NCBI RefSeq assembly: GCF_009873495.1 | Contig: NZ_CP046703.1 | Coordinates: forward strand, 4,630,501-4,694,500 | DNA length: 64,000 nucleotides | Origin: Nostoc sp. ATCC 53789 | Lineage (GTDB): Bacteria; Cyanobacteriota; Cyanobacteriia; Cyanobacteriales; Nostocaceae | Reading direction: 5' to 3' | Shown here: positions 35,827-45,015 of the stretch, piece by piece | Position numbering within the stretch: position 1 is the first letter of the stretch | How the letters are laid out: every line of letters begins with the position of its first letter | Translations under genes and position numbers: made by a program | The notes under the pieces: generated by a model | The model's database searches: none | What the model saw: only the letters and a program-made list of their open reading frames with translations | What the model was told of the DNA's origin: nothing

Positions 35827-36939
35827 ATGACTATGGGTAATGTCTCCAAAGGAAATGTCACCGTGGTACTATTTTGCAAGCGTACTAGTTTATTGATTAC
35901 TTCTATCTTGTTTGGGTTGATAGCTGTGCCAGGTATGGGATGGGCACAAAAAACCCCTGACATCAAATCATCTGATTTAACCCCCGCTTATCCACCTTCT
36001 GCACCGCCACCGCGAGTAGAATCTTTGCCCGATGAGCGCGGAGTGCAAGAAAATTCGCCAGAAACTGATTATCGTGTTGGTAACTTACTGGCAGATGTTA
36101 CAGGCAATCTTTGGGTAGGTTCTTGGCGGGGATTATCGCGGATTGATCCTAAAACTGGCAAGATTATTTCTCGTGTTAGCTTACCGAATGTTGCCATTGG
36201 TGCTTTAGCCCAAGACAAAGTAGGACGCTTGTGGGTGGGAAGTTATGGCGGACTAGTTCGAGTAGACCCTCGCACGAATGAAATCACCGCACAGAATTTA
36301 TTTTTGCCTTCTAAACGGGTTTTGTCACTGTTGCTTGACAAACGGGGTTATTTGTGGACTGGAACTGATAGTGGTTTAGCCCTAATTAGTCCTGACCAAG
36401 GTTTGATTATGACAACAGTAAAAAATCTGCCTGGTGTCAGCGCCAACACCCTAACTTTAGATGCTGAAGGTCAACTGTGGGTTGGCACTCTTGATGGATT
36501 GGTGCGGGTAAATACTGCTAGTGCTTCGATTATGAAGCGCATTGCCGATTTACCAGGGACGACTGTTCAAGCTTTAGCTATCAGTCCAGAAGGCTTAATT
36601 TGGGCCGGAATGCCGAATAATTTGCTAGTCATTAACCCAAAAACTGGTGCAGTTTTGCGGTCTGTGACTCGCCTGCGTGGGCGTGATGTGACGGCGGTAC
36701 GTTTTGCTAAAGATGGTAGTGTCTGGGTTGGAACTAGCAATGGTTTGTTACGATTAAATCCAAATACAGGCGCTGTGTTAGATGCAGAAGTTGCTGGACT
36801 TCCTTCTAGTCGGGTTCTTGCCCTTGTACCTGACATCAGCAATAAACTATGGATTGGCACTAGTGAAGGTCTGGCTTGGTTAATGCCCAAAACGGATAGT
36901 GCAAAAACCCATATTGCTTTCAGTCGCGCTGTTAAGTAG
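35827..36939 (+). CDS. Exported two-component-regulator-propeller protein
   Basis: 370 residues. A signal peptide or anchor lies at about 20-42 (SLLITSILFGLIAVPGMGWAQ), followed by a Pro-rich segment. The rest, about 85-360, is six or seven repeats of about 42 residues built on DxxGNLWVGSWRGLSRIDPK and GxLWVGT.DGLVRVN, which is the seven-bladed beta-propeller repeat of hybrid sensor kinases. Here the repeats stand alone, without kinase or DNA-binding parts, so it is probably a periplasmic binding or scaffold protein. Divergent from rbcL; panB follows 98 bp downstream. Confidence 0.85.
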   Translation: MTMGNVSKGNVTVVLFCKRTSLLITSILFGLIAVPGMGWAQKTPDIKSSDLTPAYPPSAPPPRVESLPDERGVQENSPETDYRVGNLLADVTGNLWVGSWRGLSRIDPKTGKIISRVSLPNVAIGALAQDKVGRLWVGSYGGLVRVDPRTNEITAQNLFLPSKRVLSLLLDKRGYLWTGTDSGLALISPDQGLIMTTVKNLPGVSANTLTLDAEGQLWVGTLDGLVRVNTASASIMKRIADLPGTTVQALAISPEGLIWAGMPNNLLVINPKTGAVLRSVTRLRGRDVTAVRFAKDGSVWVGTSNGLLRLNPNTGAVLDAEVAGLPSSRVLALVPDISNKLWIGTSEGLAWLMPKTDSAKTHIAFSRAVK

Positions 36940-37037
36940 GAATTAGGGGACAGGTTACAGGGTACAGGGGACTGAATTCTTTTAGCCGATCACCTATACC
37001 TATCACTTATCCCCTATCACCTATCCCCTAATTAAAA

Positions 37038-37808
37038 ATGGCAATCACTACCCAGCAATTAATTCAATGGAAACAACAGGGACGTTCAATTGTCGCGTTG
37101 ACCGCCTGGGATTATGCGATCGCTCAACTCATCGATGCAGCTGGTGTAGACTTAATCCTTGTGGGTGACTCTATGGCAGTAGTTTTAGGGTATGAAACAA
37201 CACTGCCGATAACTTTGGATGAGATGATATACCATGCCAAATCTGTGCGTCGTGGGGTTAAACGGGCATTAGTCGTTGTAGATTTACCATTTTTGACGTA
37301 TCAAGAAAGTCTTCAACAAGCAATGCACTCAGCTGGGCGGGTACTAAAGGAAACGGGCGCTCAAGGGGTAAAATTGGAGGGTGGCTATCCAGCGATCGCA
37401 GAAACTATTGCTCGTTTGGTTCAAGCTGGAATTCCGGTAATGGGTCATGTCGGTTTGACACCGCAATCAGTACATCAACTCGGTTTGCGGCAACAAGGGA
37501 AAACCCAAGAAGCGAGTGAGAGAATTTTACAAGAAGCGATCGCTCTCGAACAAGCAGGTGTATTTTCTATAGTTTTAGAGCATATACCCGCAGATTTGGC
37601 AATGCAGATTACACAAAAACTTAGCATTCCGACAATTGGTATCGGTGCAGGAATTCACTGCGATGGACAGGTTTTAGTTACCTCGGATGTAATCGGACTG
37701 GCTGAAAAACATCCACCGTTCGCCAAGGTTTACACCAACTTGCGAGAGACGATTACCAAGGCTGTACAAGATTATGCGGTGGAAGTGCGCGATCGGAAAT
37801 TTCCATAA
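37038..37808 (+). CDS. panB: 3-methyl-2-oxobutanoate hydroxymethyltransferase
   Basis: 256 residues, full length. It transfers a hydroxymethyl group from methylene-tetrahydrofolate to 2-oxoisovalerate, making ketopantoate, the first committed step of pantothenate and CoA synthesis. Metal and substrate motifs are visible: LILVGDSMAVVLGYETTLP, MIYHAKSVRRG, VVVDLPFLTYQ, VKLEGGYP, VMGHVGLTPQS and PTIGIGAGIHCDGQVLV. TIM-barrel protein, cytosolic. panC/panD are not nearby. Confidence 0.97.
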   Translation: MAITTQQLIQWKQQGRSIVALTAWDYAIAQLIDAAGVDLILVGDSMAVVLGYETTLPITLDEMIYHAKSVRRGVKRALVVVDLPFLTYQESLQQAMHSAGRVLKETGAQGVKLEGGYPAIAETIARLVQAGIPVMGHVGLTPQSVHQLGLRQQGKTQEASERILQEAIALEQAGVFSIVLEHIPADLAMQITQKLSIPTIGIGAGIHCDGQVLVTSDVIGLAEKHPPFAKVYTNLRETITKAVQDYAVEVRDRKFP

Positions 37809-37939
37809 GCATGGAATTTACGATCAAAAAATACAAAAAGCTGCCAAATAGTTAGTTTTCCATCTTGCATAATTTATGCAATCAGAGAGCAGCACATTAT
37901 AAAATTGCTGAAGTTAAAAATTTTGCTACAACATCCAGA

Positions 37940-38743
37940 GTGAAAACTGATAGCATATTTTATCGCCTATTTCAAGAATTCCCCAGTGTCTTCTTTGAAC
38001 TGATTGGCAATTCTCCTGAAACTGCAAATATCTATCAATTCTCTTCAGTTGAAATCAAACAAACTGCCTTTAGAATAGATGGTGTATTTCTTCCCACTCA
38101 AGACGAAGAAAATCCAATTTATTTCGTTGAAGTTCAATTTCAACCAGATTCAGATATTTATTTGCGCCTAGTTTCGGAAGCATTTCTCTATTTACGGCAA
38201 AATAAATCTAAAAATTCTTGGCGAGGAGTGGTGATTTATCCCAGAAGGAGTATAGATACTGGTGAGCTACAAGATTGCCACGAATTCTTCAACAGCGATC
38301 GCATTAGTATAATTTACTTGGATGAATTAGGCGAAGCTGCATCACTACCAATAGGTATTGCTACCCTAAAATTAGTAATTGAAAATGAAGATACAACTAT
38401 TACTACCGCCAGAGAACTAATTAACCGTACTAAACAAGCCGTAAATTTGCAACTACCACAAAAACAATTACTAGAATTAATAGAGACAATCTTAGTTTAT
38501 AAATTGCCTAACATAAGTCGAGAGGAGATAGAAGCTATGTTTGGGTTAAGTGAGTTGAAGCAAACACGGGTTTATCAAGAAGCTGAAGAAGAAGGTAAAC
38601 AAAAAGGTCGTTTTGAGGCAAAATTAGAAGCTGTACCTAAACTGCTAGCACTTGGTTTAAGCGTGGAACAGATATCACAGGCGTTAGATTTGGATATTGC
38701 ACAAGTCCAGCAAGCAATACAGCAAACACCTTTCAATGAATAA
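37940..38743 (+). CDS. Rpn/DUF2887-family PD-(D/E)XK nuclease-like protein
   Basis: 267 residues from GTG 37940 (KTDSIFYRLFQEFPSVFFEL is the usual start); a longer in-frame start at 37865 is unlikely. The core has FRIDGVFLP and YFVEVQFQPD, giving the D...ExQ nuclease pattern at about 55-80. It also has VVIYPRRSIDTG, LDELG, and a C-terminal helix (about 235-262) LGLSVEQISQALDLDIAQVQ that looks like a small HTH. Such proteins are often annotated as putative transposase but lack DDE residues; relatives promote recA-independent recombination in E. coli. Many paralogues occur in cyanobacteria. An Uma2 gene follows directly. Confidence 0.85.
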   Translation: MKTDSIFYRLFQEFPSVFFELIGNSPETANIYQFSSVEIKQTAFRIDGVFLPTQDEENPIYFVEVQFQPDSDIYLRLVSEAFLYLRQNKSKNSWRGVVIYPRRSIDTGELQDCHEFFNSDRISIIYLDELGEAASLPIGIATLKLVIENEDTTITTARELINRTKQAVNLQLPQKQLLELIETILVYKLPNISREEIEAMFGLSELKQTRVYQEAEEEGKQKGRFEAKLEAVPKLLALGLSVEQISQALDLDIAQVQQAIQQTPFNE

Positions 38744-38840
38744 GTTCAGACAAGCGATGTCTGGCTACAAGGCGCTTTGCATTTACGTATTTTCTCAACT
38801 AGAAATATCAGCTAAAAACCCCATACTTGGAGGTGCAGCA

Positions 38841-39557
38841 ATGGTACAACAAGTTACAACAGAAACCACCACCGAAGTCATCTACCCGGAAAGCGACGGA
38901 CAGCCAATGGCGGATAATACAGAACAATTTGCATGGATTGTCAAAATTAAAGAAAATTTAGAAATCCTATTTGCATCAACAACTGATGTATTTATCGCCG
39001 GAGATTTGTTTTGGTATCCAGTTCAAGGAAACCCGAATCTCAAACAAGCACCGGATACAATGGTAGTCTTTGGTAGACCAAAAGGAAAACGGGGTTTCTA
39101 TTTACAGTGGGATGAAGATAATATCCCCCCACAGGTAGTATTTGAAATACTATCGCCAGGTAACACCCTCAAAGAAATGACCAAAAAATTTCAGTTTTAC
39201 CAGCATTACGGCGTGGAAGAATATTATATTTATGATCCGGCTAAAAACGATTTAAATGGCTTGCTCCGTTCTGGGGATAGTTTTGAAGTCATCGAGGAGA
39301 TGAATGGCTGGGTAAGTCCGCGTTTGGGAATCAGTTTTACATTAACACCGGATACCCTGGAAATTGTTTCTCCTACCGGACAAAAGTTTTTGTCACCCGT
39401 AGAAATTGACCAGTTACGCCAACAGGAACGCCAACGTGCAGAACGGGAATGTCAAGCAAAGGAAGCGGCTTTACAAGAATTAGAAAAAGAGCGCGATCGC
39501 TATCAAGAATTGTTAGCGAAACTCAGAGAAAAAGGAATTAATACAGATAATTTGTAA
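38841..39557 (+). CDS. Uma2-family (DUF820) endonuclease-like protein
   Basis: 238 residues from ATG 38841, fixed by GGAGGT at 38829-38834; the frame is open further upstream but overlaps the previous gene. Catalytic-type motifs: APDTMVVFG (Asp), PPQVVFEILSPGN (Glu), FQFYQHYGVEEYYIYDP. A basic and acidic coiled coil (about 195-238, QQERQRAERECQAKEAALQE) closes the protein. Uma2 proteins have a restriction-endonuclease-like fold and are hugely expanded in cyanobacteria; their function is unproven. It pairs here with another nuclease-like gene 97 bp upstream. Confidence 0.88.
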   Translation: MVQQVTTETTTEVIYPESDGQPMADNTEQFAWIVKIKENLEILFASTTDVFIAGDLFWYPVQGNPNLKQAPDTMVVFGRPKGKRGFYLQWDEDNIPPQVVFEILSPGNTLKEMTKKFQFYQHYGVEEYYIYDPAKNDLNGLLRSGDSFEVIEEMNGWVSPRLGISFTLTPDTLEIVSPTGQKFLSPVEIDQLRQQERQRAERECQAKEAALQELEKERDRYQELLAKLREKGINTDNL

Positions 39558-39787
39558 TTGGGGGTAGACTTAATCCCTGAAAATCCAAAATCTTATCTGT
39601 TTTAACTGATGACTCAATACAGTTTAATTTAGTTATTTAAATCTTATGCTCTAGGCACAGGGAAAAAATTGAGTTTTTGTATTTTTGTACAAAAGTTTCA
39701 AATCCAACTCAGCAATACTTTAGTTGTTGATGTGTCCTAGCGCTGATGCTGATGGATACTTATGATATGGGAACTAAAAATTTAACT

Positions 39788-41104
39788 ATGGAACAACAAC
39801 CGATACAAGTAATTGGAGGTGGACTAGCTGGAACTGAAGCAGCGTGGCAAATAGCCCAAGCTGGAGTACCGGTAATTCTCCATGAAATGCGTCCAAAACG
39901 TTTCAGTCCTGCTCATCATACAGAACATTTGGCAGAATTAGTCTGTAGTAATTCCTTTGGGGCAATGGCAAGCGATCGCGCGGCGGGATTATTGCATGAA
40001 GAATTACGTCAACTTGGTTCTATTGTCATCTCCAAAGCTGATGAACACGCCGTACCTGCGGGAGGGGCGCTAGCGGTAGACAGGGGACAATTTGGCCAAG
40101 ACTTGACTCAAACTTTAGCCAGCCATCCTTTAATTGAATTTCGCCGGGGTGAAGTATCTGCGATTCCTGAAGGAATTGTGGTTTTGGCAACTGGACCTTT
40201 AACCAGCCCCGAATTAGCCGAAGATTTGCAACGCTTTACGGGGATGGAATACCTCAGCTTTTTCGATGCGGCTAGTCCGATCATTGTGGGAGAATCGATT
40301 AATCGTGACGTTGCTTTTATGGCATCACGTTATGACAAAGGTGAAGCTGCTTATCTCAACTGCCCAATGAATAAAGAGCAGTATTTGCACTTTCGAGAAG
40401 AACTTTGTAAAGCTGAACAAACAGAACTCAAAGGTTTTGAACGGGAAACAGCAAAATTTTTTGAAGCGTGTTTACCCATTGAAGAACTAGCACAGCGTGG
40501 GGAAGATACCATGCGCTACGGCCCGTTGAAGCCAGTAGGATTGTCAGATACTCGCACCGGGGAACGTCCTTATGCTGTGGTGCAGTTGCGACAAGAAGAC
40601 AAAGCCGGTCAACTGTGGAATATGGTAGGATTCCAAACTAATCTGCGTTGGGGTGAGCAAAAGCGGATATTTCAGCTAATTCCCAGTTTGGAAAAGGCGG
40701 AGTTTGTGCGGTTGGGAGTTATGCACCGTAACACTTTTATTAATGCCCCTCAGCTAATGCATCCAACTCTGCAATTTAAAGAACGTCCAACGTTGTTAGC
40801 TGCTGGACAGTTGATTGGTACTGAAGGCTATACTGCTGCGGCTGCGGGTGGCTGCTTGGCGGGAATTAATGCAGCACGGCTAGCTTTGGGTAAAGAAGCT
40901 TTGGTTTTACCACCAACAACAATGATGGGTGCGTTATTGGAATTTATTAGTTCCGCTTCGCCGAAGCATTTCCAACCAATGCCCCCCAATTTTGGTATTT
41001 TTCCCGAATTGGGTGCGAAAATCAAAAGTAAACAAGAGCGTTACGGACGTTACCGCGATCGCTCTTTAACCGATCTAGCAAATTGGAAAGCTAATCGTAA
41101 TTAA
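39788..41104 (+). CDS. trmFO: tRNA uracil-54 methyltransferase TrmFO (folate/FAD-dependent)
   Basis: 438 residues from ATG 39788 (MEQQPIQVIGGGLAGTEAAW); an earlier in-frame ATG at 39746 is possible. It makes 5-methyluridine at tRNA position 54 using methylenetetrahydrofolate and FAD. The FAD-binding GGGLAGTEAAW, HEMRPKRFSPAHHTEHLAEL, LVCSNSFGAM with the catalytic Cys, YGPLKPVGL, and the C-terminal GTEGYTAAAAGGCLAG are all typical of TrmFO rather than MnmG, which is longer. Monocistronic, with a repeat-rich spacer after it. Confidence 0.95.
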   Translation: MEQQPIQVIGGGLAGTEAAWQIAQAGVPVILHEMRPKRFSPAHHTEHLAELVCSNSFGAMASDRAAGLLHEELRQLGSIVISKADEHAVPAGGALAVDRGQFGQDLTQTLASHPLIEFRRGEVSAIPEGIVVLATGPLTSPELAEDLQRFTGMEYLSFFDAASPIIVGESINRDVAFMASRYDKGEAAYLNCPMNKEQYLHFREELCKAEQTELKGFERETAKFFEACLPIEELAQRGEDTMRYGPLKPVGLSDTRTGERPYAVVQLRQEDKAGQLWNMVGFQTNLRWGEQKRIFQLIPSLEKAEFVRLGVMHRNTFINAPQLMHPTLQFKERPTLLAAGQLIGTEGYTAAAAGGCLAGINAARLALGKEALVLPPTTMMGALLEFISSASPKHFQPMPPNFGIFPELGAKIKSKQERYGRYRDRSLTDLANWKANRN

Positions 41105-41105
41105 T

Positions 41106-41271
41106 GGGAATTGGGAAGAGGACTTGGGGACAAGGAGAATTAGGGACAAGGAGAAAGACTTGTTTCAAGTTCTCACCTCTTGTCCCCTTGTCCCCTTGTC
41201 CCCCTTGTCTTCCTACCTCCCCTGCTTCCCCTGCCCCTCTGCTCCCTTGCTCCCCTGCCTCTTTTCCCCAC
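41106..41271. repeat. Dispersed repeat, copy 1 (GGGAATTGGGAAGAGGACTT type)
   Basis: Begins GGGAATTGGGAAGAGGACTT, has GGGGACAAGG/CCTTGTCCCC inverted motifs around CTTGTTTCAAGTTCTCACC, and ends in a CTCCCCTGC-rich tract. Almost the same sequence occurs at 59534-59721 in the same orientation. Confidence 0.85.
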
Positions 41272-41340
41272 CCTATTTAATAAAACTTCAAATAGGTTTA
41301 TTATCCTTTAAAATCTTTTGCAAAAATTTAGGTCAGATGT

Positions 41341-41742
41341 ATGGCTGATATTGTTGATATTGCTGTTACGGCTGAGTCTTTCAAAACACTAGTGGCGGCT
41401 GTACAAGCTGCTGGTTTAGTAGAAACATTAAAAAGTCCTGGCCCGTTCACTGTCTTTGCACCAAATGACGATGCTTTTGCCAAATTACCGCCGGGAACTA
41501 TCCAAACTCTGTTACAGAATATTCCCCAGCTAACGCGAATTTTAAAGTATCATGTCGTTCCAGGAAAGCTGCTAAAGGCTGATTTGGCAGAACTCGGCAC
41601 GGTTAATTCTGTGGAAGGTTCACCGATTAAAATTCATTCTTTAGATGGTTTTGAAGTTAAAAATGCCACAGTTTTAGCAGCAGATATCGAAGCTGATAAT
41701 GGCGTGGTACACGTTATCGATACCGTGATTTTACCGGGTTAA
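41341..41742 (+). CDS. Fasciclin (FAS1) domain protein
   Basis: 133 residues, essentially one FAS1 domain without a signal peptide. TAESFKTLVAAVQAAGLVET, GPFTVFAPNDDAFAKLPPGT, LKYHVVPGKLLKADL and NGVVHVIDTVILPG cover both H1 and H2 conserved boxes. It resembles the fasciclin part of the SLH protein at 17444. FAS1 proteins mediate adhesion; the lack of a visible export signal is odd, and the secretion route is unknown. Confidence 0.92.
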   Translation: MADIVDIAVTAESFKTLVAAVQAAGLVETLKSPGPFTVFAPNDDAFAKLPPGTIQTLLQNIPQLTRILKYHVVPGKLLKADLAELGTVNSVEGSPIKIHSLDGFEVKNATVLAADIEADNGVVHVIDTVILPG

Positions 41743-41944
41743 TTCAGCTAGGGTGGATGTTTTCCACCCTACTTATCCAAAATCTTTATAATTAACTAAC
41801 TATTGAGTAGTATCAAAACGCAACTCAATATTTTAATTTATGTTATGTTTGCAATGTGATTACTCACTCACCTGTTAATGTAAATTTAGTTATTTTAAAA
41901 TAAATTAAGTTCTTAAAAAGCTAACATCTATCCCAACAACATTA

Positions 41945-42280
41945 ATGCTCGATTTTAACACCTTAGTAGAGTTCTCTCGTGGTAACTGCATAAGTATTTG
42001 TGCGTTTCTCGTCCCAGCAAACTTGCTTGTCACAATTTTAACAATGGGTCTAGTAGCCTTACGTCGCCCATCACATCAAGTATGGCAATCTGCTGGAATT
42101 GCTAGCTTTTTCGCTTCTGTAATGATCCTGCACGTATATACTTGGTTCATGATTGGTGTGGTGATGGCTCCTACTTATATCTTGTTGTGGCTAGCAATCA
42201 CGTGTTTGGTGACTAATTTGGGAGCAATTCTTTATCAAAGACGTTACAGTAACAGCCCTAGCCTTTCCAACAACGTCTGA
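41945..42280 (+). CDS. Small membrane protein of unknown function
   Basis: 111 residues with three hydrophobic helices, about 18-38 (ICAFLVPANLLVTILTMGLV), 50-74 and 78-100. No recognised family. The tail overlaps the end of the convergent GNAT gene by 23 bp. The upstream region is AT-rich, with no clear ribosome-binding site. Probably a conserved cyanobacterial membrane protein. Confidence 0.6.
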   Translation: MLDFNTLVEFSRGNCISICAFLVPANLLVTILTMGLVALRRPSHQVWQSAGIASFFASVMILHVYTWFMIGVVMAPTYILLWLAITCLVTNLGAILYQRRYSNSPSLSNNV

Positions 42281-42827
42281 AATCTAGATTTCTCCATTCA
42301 TGCTCAAGGATGGCATATAGCCAAGAGTCTCGCCATTCTCCCTTAATCCAATGGTGTTCTCGCAAATATCCTTCTTGCTGCATTCCAATTTTTTGCATAA
42401 CTCGTGCTGAAGTAATGTTTTCTGGATGACAAGTCGCAAATATGCGATGTAAGCCTAACTCCTGAAACCCAAATGACAAAAAGGCTTTTACAGCTTCTGT
42501 TGCATATCCTTGTCCCCAAAATTCCTTAGTAAAACAGTATCCAATAGAGCCTGTTTTATTATCAATATCCTTAACGGATATGCGACAGATACCAATTAAT
42601 TGCTGTTTGGTTTTTAAAGTTACTGCTAAGGCAAAATGTTGACGGGGTTCTTCTCCTTGTAATGAAATCTCTCTTTGCAAAAAGTTTTTGGTATCTTCTT
42701 CGCTATTAGGGCCAAAAGTCAAATAACGCACAACTTCGCGATCGCTAGCGTATTGATGAACCGCTAGCCAATCTGACTCTACAAAGTCTCGTAGTTTGAG
42801 ACGTTGGGTTTCTAGCGGTAGATTCAT
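42258..42827 (-). CDS. GNAT acetyltransferase, RimJ/RimL type
   Basis: 189 residues. ETQRLKLRDFVESDWLAVHQ is the RimJ/RimL opening. Acetyl-CoA binding motifs follow: IGYCFTKEFWGQGYATEAVK (beta4-alpha3, about 93-112) and FATCHPENITSARVMQKIGM. Family members acetylate N-terminal amino groups of ribosomal proteins or small molecules; the substrate here is unknown. Start codon overlaps the stop of murF by 4 bp, so the two are co-translated. Confidence 0.9.
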   Translation of the reverse strand: MNLPLETQRLKLRDFVESDWLAVHQYASDREVVRYLTFGPNSEEDTKNFLQREISLQGEEPRQHFALAVTLKTKQQLIGICRISVKDIDNKTGSIGYCFTKEFWGQGYATEAVKAFLSFGFQELGLHRIFATCHPENITSARVMQKIGMQQEGYLREHHWIKGEWRDSWLYAILEHEWRNLDFRRCWKG

Positions 42828-44179
42828 TGGGTAAATTCTGCACGTAACTGATTGACAACCCGATCTAATCCCACGGAATGGGCGGCTTTGAACAATAAAC
42901 GATCGCCTGTTTGCACAAATGTCTTCAACCTAGCCACTAATTCGGCATGAGTTGCAAAGCATTCCGATGGGATACCTTCAGCACTAAGAGCCATCGCTTC
43001 GGCATCTTCTCCATCTACCAAAACCAACAAGCCGTCTAAATTCAACTTTCGTACTGTTTCTCCCACTCGCTGGTGCAACTGCTGCGATCGCTCTCCTAAT
43101 TCTTTCATTGCACCCAATACGGCAATCTTCCGCTTTCCGGGTGTATCTGCTAATAACTGCAACGATGCAATCATCGCTTCTGGTGCAGCATTATAAGTTT
43201 CATCTAAGATTATCACATCATTGGGCAAGGTAAATCGCTGTGATCGTCCCGTGGGCATATCCACCTCTACACCTGCTTTCAGGCTTGCCCAATCAATCCC
43301 CAACACCTTTGCCACCGCTAAAGCTGCCAAGAAATTAGTCGCATTGTGACGACCAGGTAGCGGTAGAGGCAATTGGATTCCTGCAACTTCCACAGTTTCG
43401 TTATCAATTAACTGCCCTTGGATATCCCCACCAGAGAAGCCGTAAGTCAAAACTTCTCCTTGCCAAACTTTCGCAGCAGTAGCCATTAATAAAGGATTGT
43501 CGTGGTTGAGAATTGCCACACTATCAGCAGCCATTTCAACTAACAACTCACATTTTGCCTCAGCGATCGCTTCTTCGGAACCCAGTAATTCAATATGTGC
43601 CGTCCCCACATTGGTAATTACTCCAATTGTTGGACGCGCTATTTGTGTAAGTTCGGCAATTTGTCCCCTACCCCGCATCGCCATTTCAATCACAGCGTAG
43701 TCATTTTCTGCGCCAAGTTCTAGGAGAGTTTTTGGGACACCAATTTCGTTGTTGTAATTTCCATAAGTTTTGTGAACTCGCCCCTTTGTTCCTAAAACTG
43801 CGGCGATCAATTCTTTGGTTGTTGTTTTACCCACAGAACCTGTTACGCCAATTACAGGAATATTAAAGCGATCGCGCCACCATCTGCCAATTTGTTGATA
43901 TGCCTTTAAGGTATCTTTTACCCGTAACACCGGAAAACCGGGATTTTCGTATTCAAAATCTACAATTGCAGCTATTGCACCCTTTGCGATCGCAGTTGGC
44001 ACAAATTTATGTCCATCAAATTTATCGCCTCGCAAAGCGACAAATACTTCACCCGGCTTTAGGGTACGGCTATCTGTTTGTATACCGCAACTTACTTGTG
44101 TTAAAGCAGTTTCAGATAAATTTATTGGACTGGCTAAAAGAACTTTAACCAGTTGGGATAGGGTGGCAGAACAACGCAT
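42824..44179 (-). CDS. murF: UDP-MurNAc-tripeptide--D-Ala-D-Ala ligase
   Basis: 451 residues. It adds D-Ala-D-Ala to UDP-MurNAc-tripeptide, the last cytosolic step of the peptidoglycan precursor. The P-loop is GVTGSVGKTTTKE (about 113-125), followed by HKTYGNYNNEIGVP, AVIEMAMRGRGQI, GRHNATNFLAALAVA and DETYNAAPEAMIASLQLLAD, all Mur-ligase hallmarks. The N-terminal domain CGIQTDSRTLKPGEVFVALR binds UDP. Operon with the GNAT gene. Confidence 0.97.
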   Translation of the reverse strand: MRCSATLSQLVKVLLASPINLSETALTQVSCGIQTDSRTLKPGEVFVALRGDKFDGHKFVPTAIAKGAIAAIVDFEYENPGFPVLRVKDTLKAYQQIGRWWRDRFNIPVIGVTGSVGKTTTKELIAAVLGTKGRVHKTYGNYNNEIGVPKTLLELGAENDYAVIEMAMRGRGQIAELTQIARPTIGVITNVGTAHIELLGSEEAIAEAKCELLVEMAADSVAILNHDNPLLMATAAKVWQGEVLTYGFSGGDIQGQLIDNETVEVAGIQLPLPLPGRHNATNFLAALAVAKVLGIDWASLKAGVEVDMPTGRSQRFTLPNDVIILDETYNAAPEAMIASLQLLADTPGKRKIAVLGAMKELGERSQQLHQRVGETVRKLNLDGLLVLVDGEDAEAMALSAEGIPSECFATHAELVARLKTFVQTGDRLLFKAAHSVGLDRVVNQLRAEFTQ

Positions 44180-44308
44180 AAGTAATTTACAATTTAAAGT
44201 TCAAAATTATAAAATCGAATTATGACACAATACTGCATTGAACAACAAGATTTGCGACTTCTCGAAAAAGTCCCAAATTGAAGTCTATTCACAATAACAC
44301 CAAAAATA

Positions 44309-44346
44309 GTGCCAAAGAAGCTTAAGTCCTTTGGCACGCCTTTTTT
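44309..44346. terminator. Strong hairpin terminator, plus T-run
   Basis: GTGCCAAAG (44309-44317) and CTTTGGCAC (44329-44337) form a perfect 9-bp stem with an 11-nt loop, then GCCTTTTTT on the plus strand. On the minus strand it lies 52 bp past the TerB-like stop and is followed by TATTTTTGG, so it may serve both directions. Confidence 0.75.
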
Positions 44347-44389
44347 AGAAGCTATTTATATAGTTTAATTAAGCAGATGCTTTATTTTG

Positions 44390-44836
44390 CTATCCCCGGT
44401 TTTTAATTAAGATTACTTGCATGATTTGTAGTGCTATCTCACGAGAAACGCCTAAAGCTTGATATAGATCGTTTAAAAAGCTTTTTTCTTCTTCAGCGAC
44501 AACACCTTCAGCTAAGACTAAATCAGTGGCTACTGCAAAGGCTGCTTCCCGCAAGTCTTGAGATAGAGATTCCTTTGCTGCATCAAATAAAGTGTTAAAA
44601 CCATCCCCCTTGAGAACGCCCAATATTTGCTCAAACAGCCTATTCATCATCTCATGAGGATAACCTGTAAAAAGTTTCATCCGAGACAGCACAAAAGTGA
44701 TAGAATTTGCTTGCTCAACAGAAAGATAACCGTCTGAAGCTGTTGCCGCCAAGACAATAACAGCAAAAGCTTCCGCTGAATTGAGTGCTGCTTGGGTTTG
44801 GTTTTCTGTACCCAACACAGCGTCGAATAGACTCAT
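44390..44836 (-). CDS. TerB-like (tellurite-resistance-type) helical protein
   Basis: 148 residues from ATG 44836, chosen because AAGGAG lies 9 bp upstream; the frame extends to 44932 without such a signal. All-helical. Two similar halves, AFAVIVLAATASDGYLSVEQ (about 22-41) and AFAVATDLVLAEGVVAEEEK, each carry the acidic (A/S)DG.(L/V)..EE pattern typical of the TerB fold, which can bind metal. Function in cyanobacteria is not known. Monocistronic, with the terminator at 44309-44346. Confidence 0.8.
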   Translation of the reverse strand: MSLFDAVLGTENQTQAALNSAEAFAVIVLAATASDGYLSVEQANSITFVLSRMKLFTGYPHEMMNRLFEQILGVLKGDGFNTLFDAAKESLSQDLREAAFAVATDLVLAEGVVAEEEKSFLNDLYQALGVSREIALQIMQVILIKNRG

Positions 44837-45015
44837 TTGTAGTAACTCCTTGGCTAGAGTCTCAATAGCGCTACAGTTACCTGTATGTTTGGTAGATTTA
44901 CAGGTAAGACTGTAACGCTGTGAGACTTTCATGCTTTAGTATTCCCAAGATTTATCCACGGCGAACACTTGCACCCAATGGTTTTTGGCAATAACTACAA
45001 TTGCCATCTGTAAAC

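Noticed and set aside
37940..38743. Transposase gene
   Set aside because: DUF2887 proteins are often labelled putative transposase, but no DDE or Y/HUH signature or terminal repeats are seen here; a nuclease-like fold fits better.
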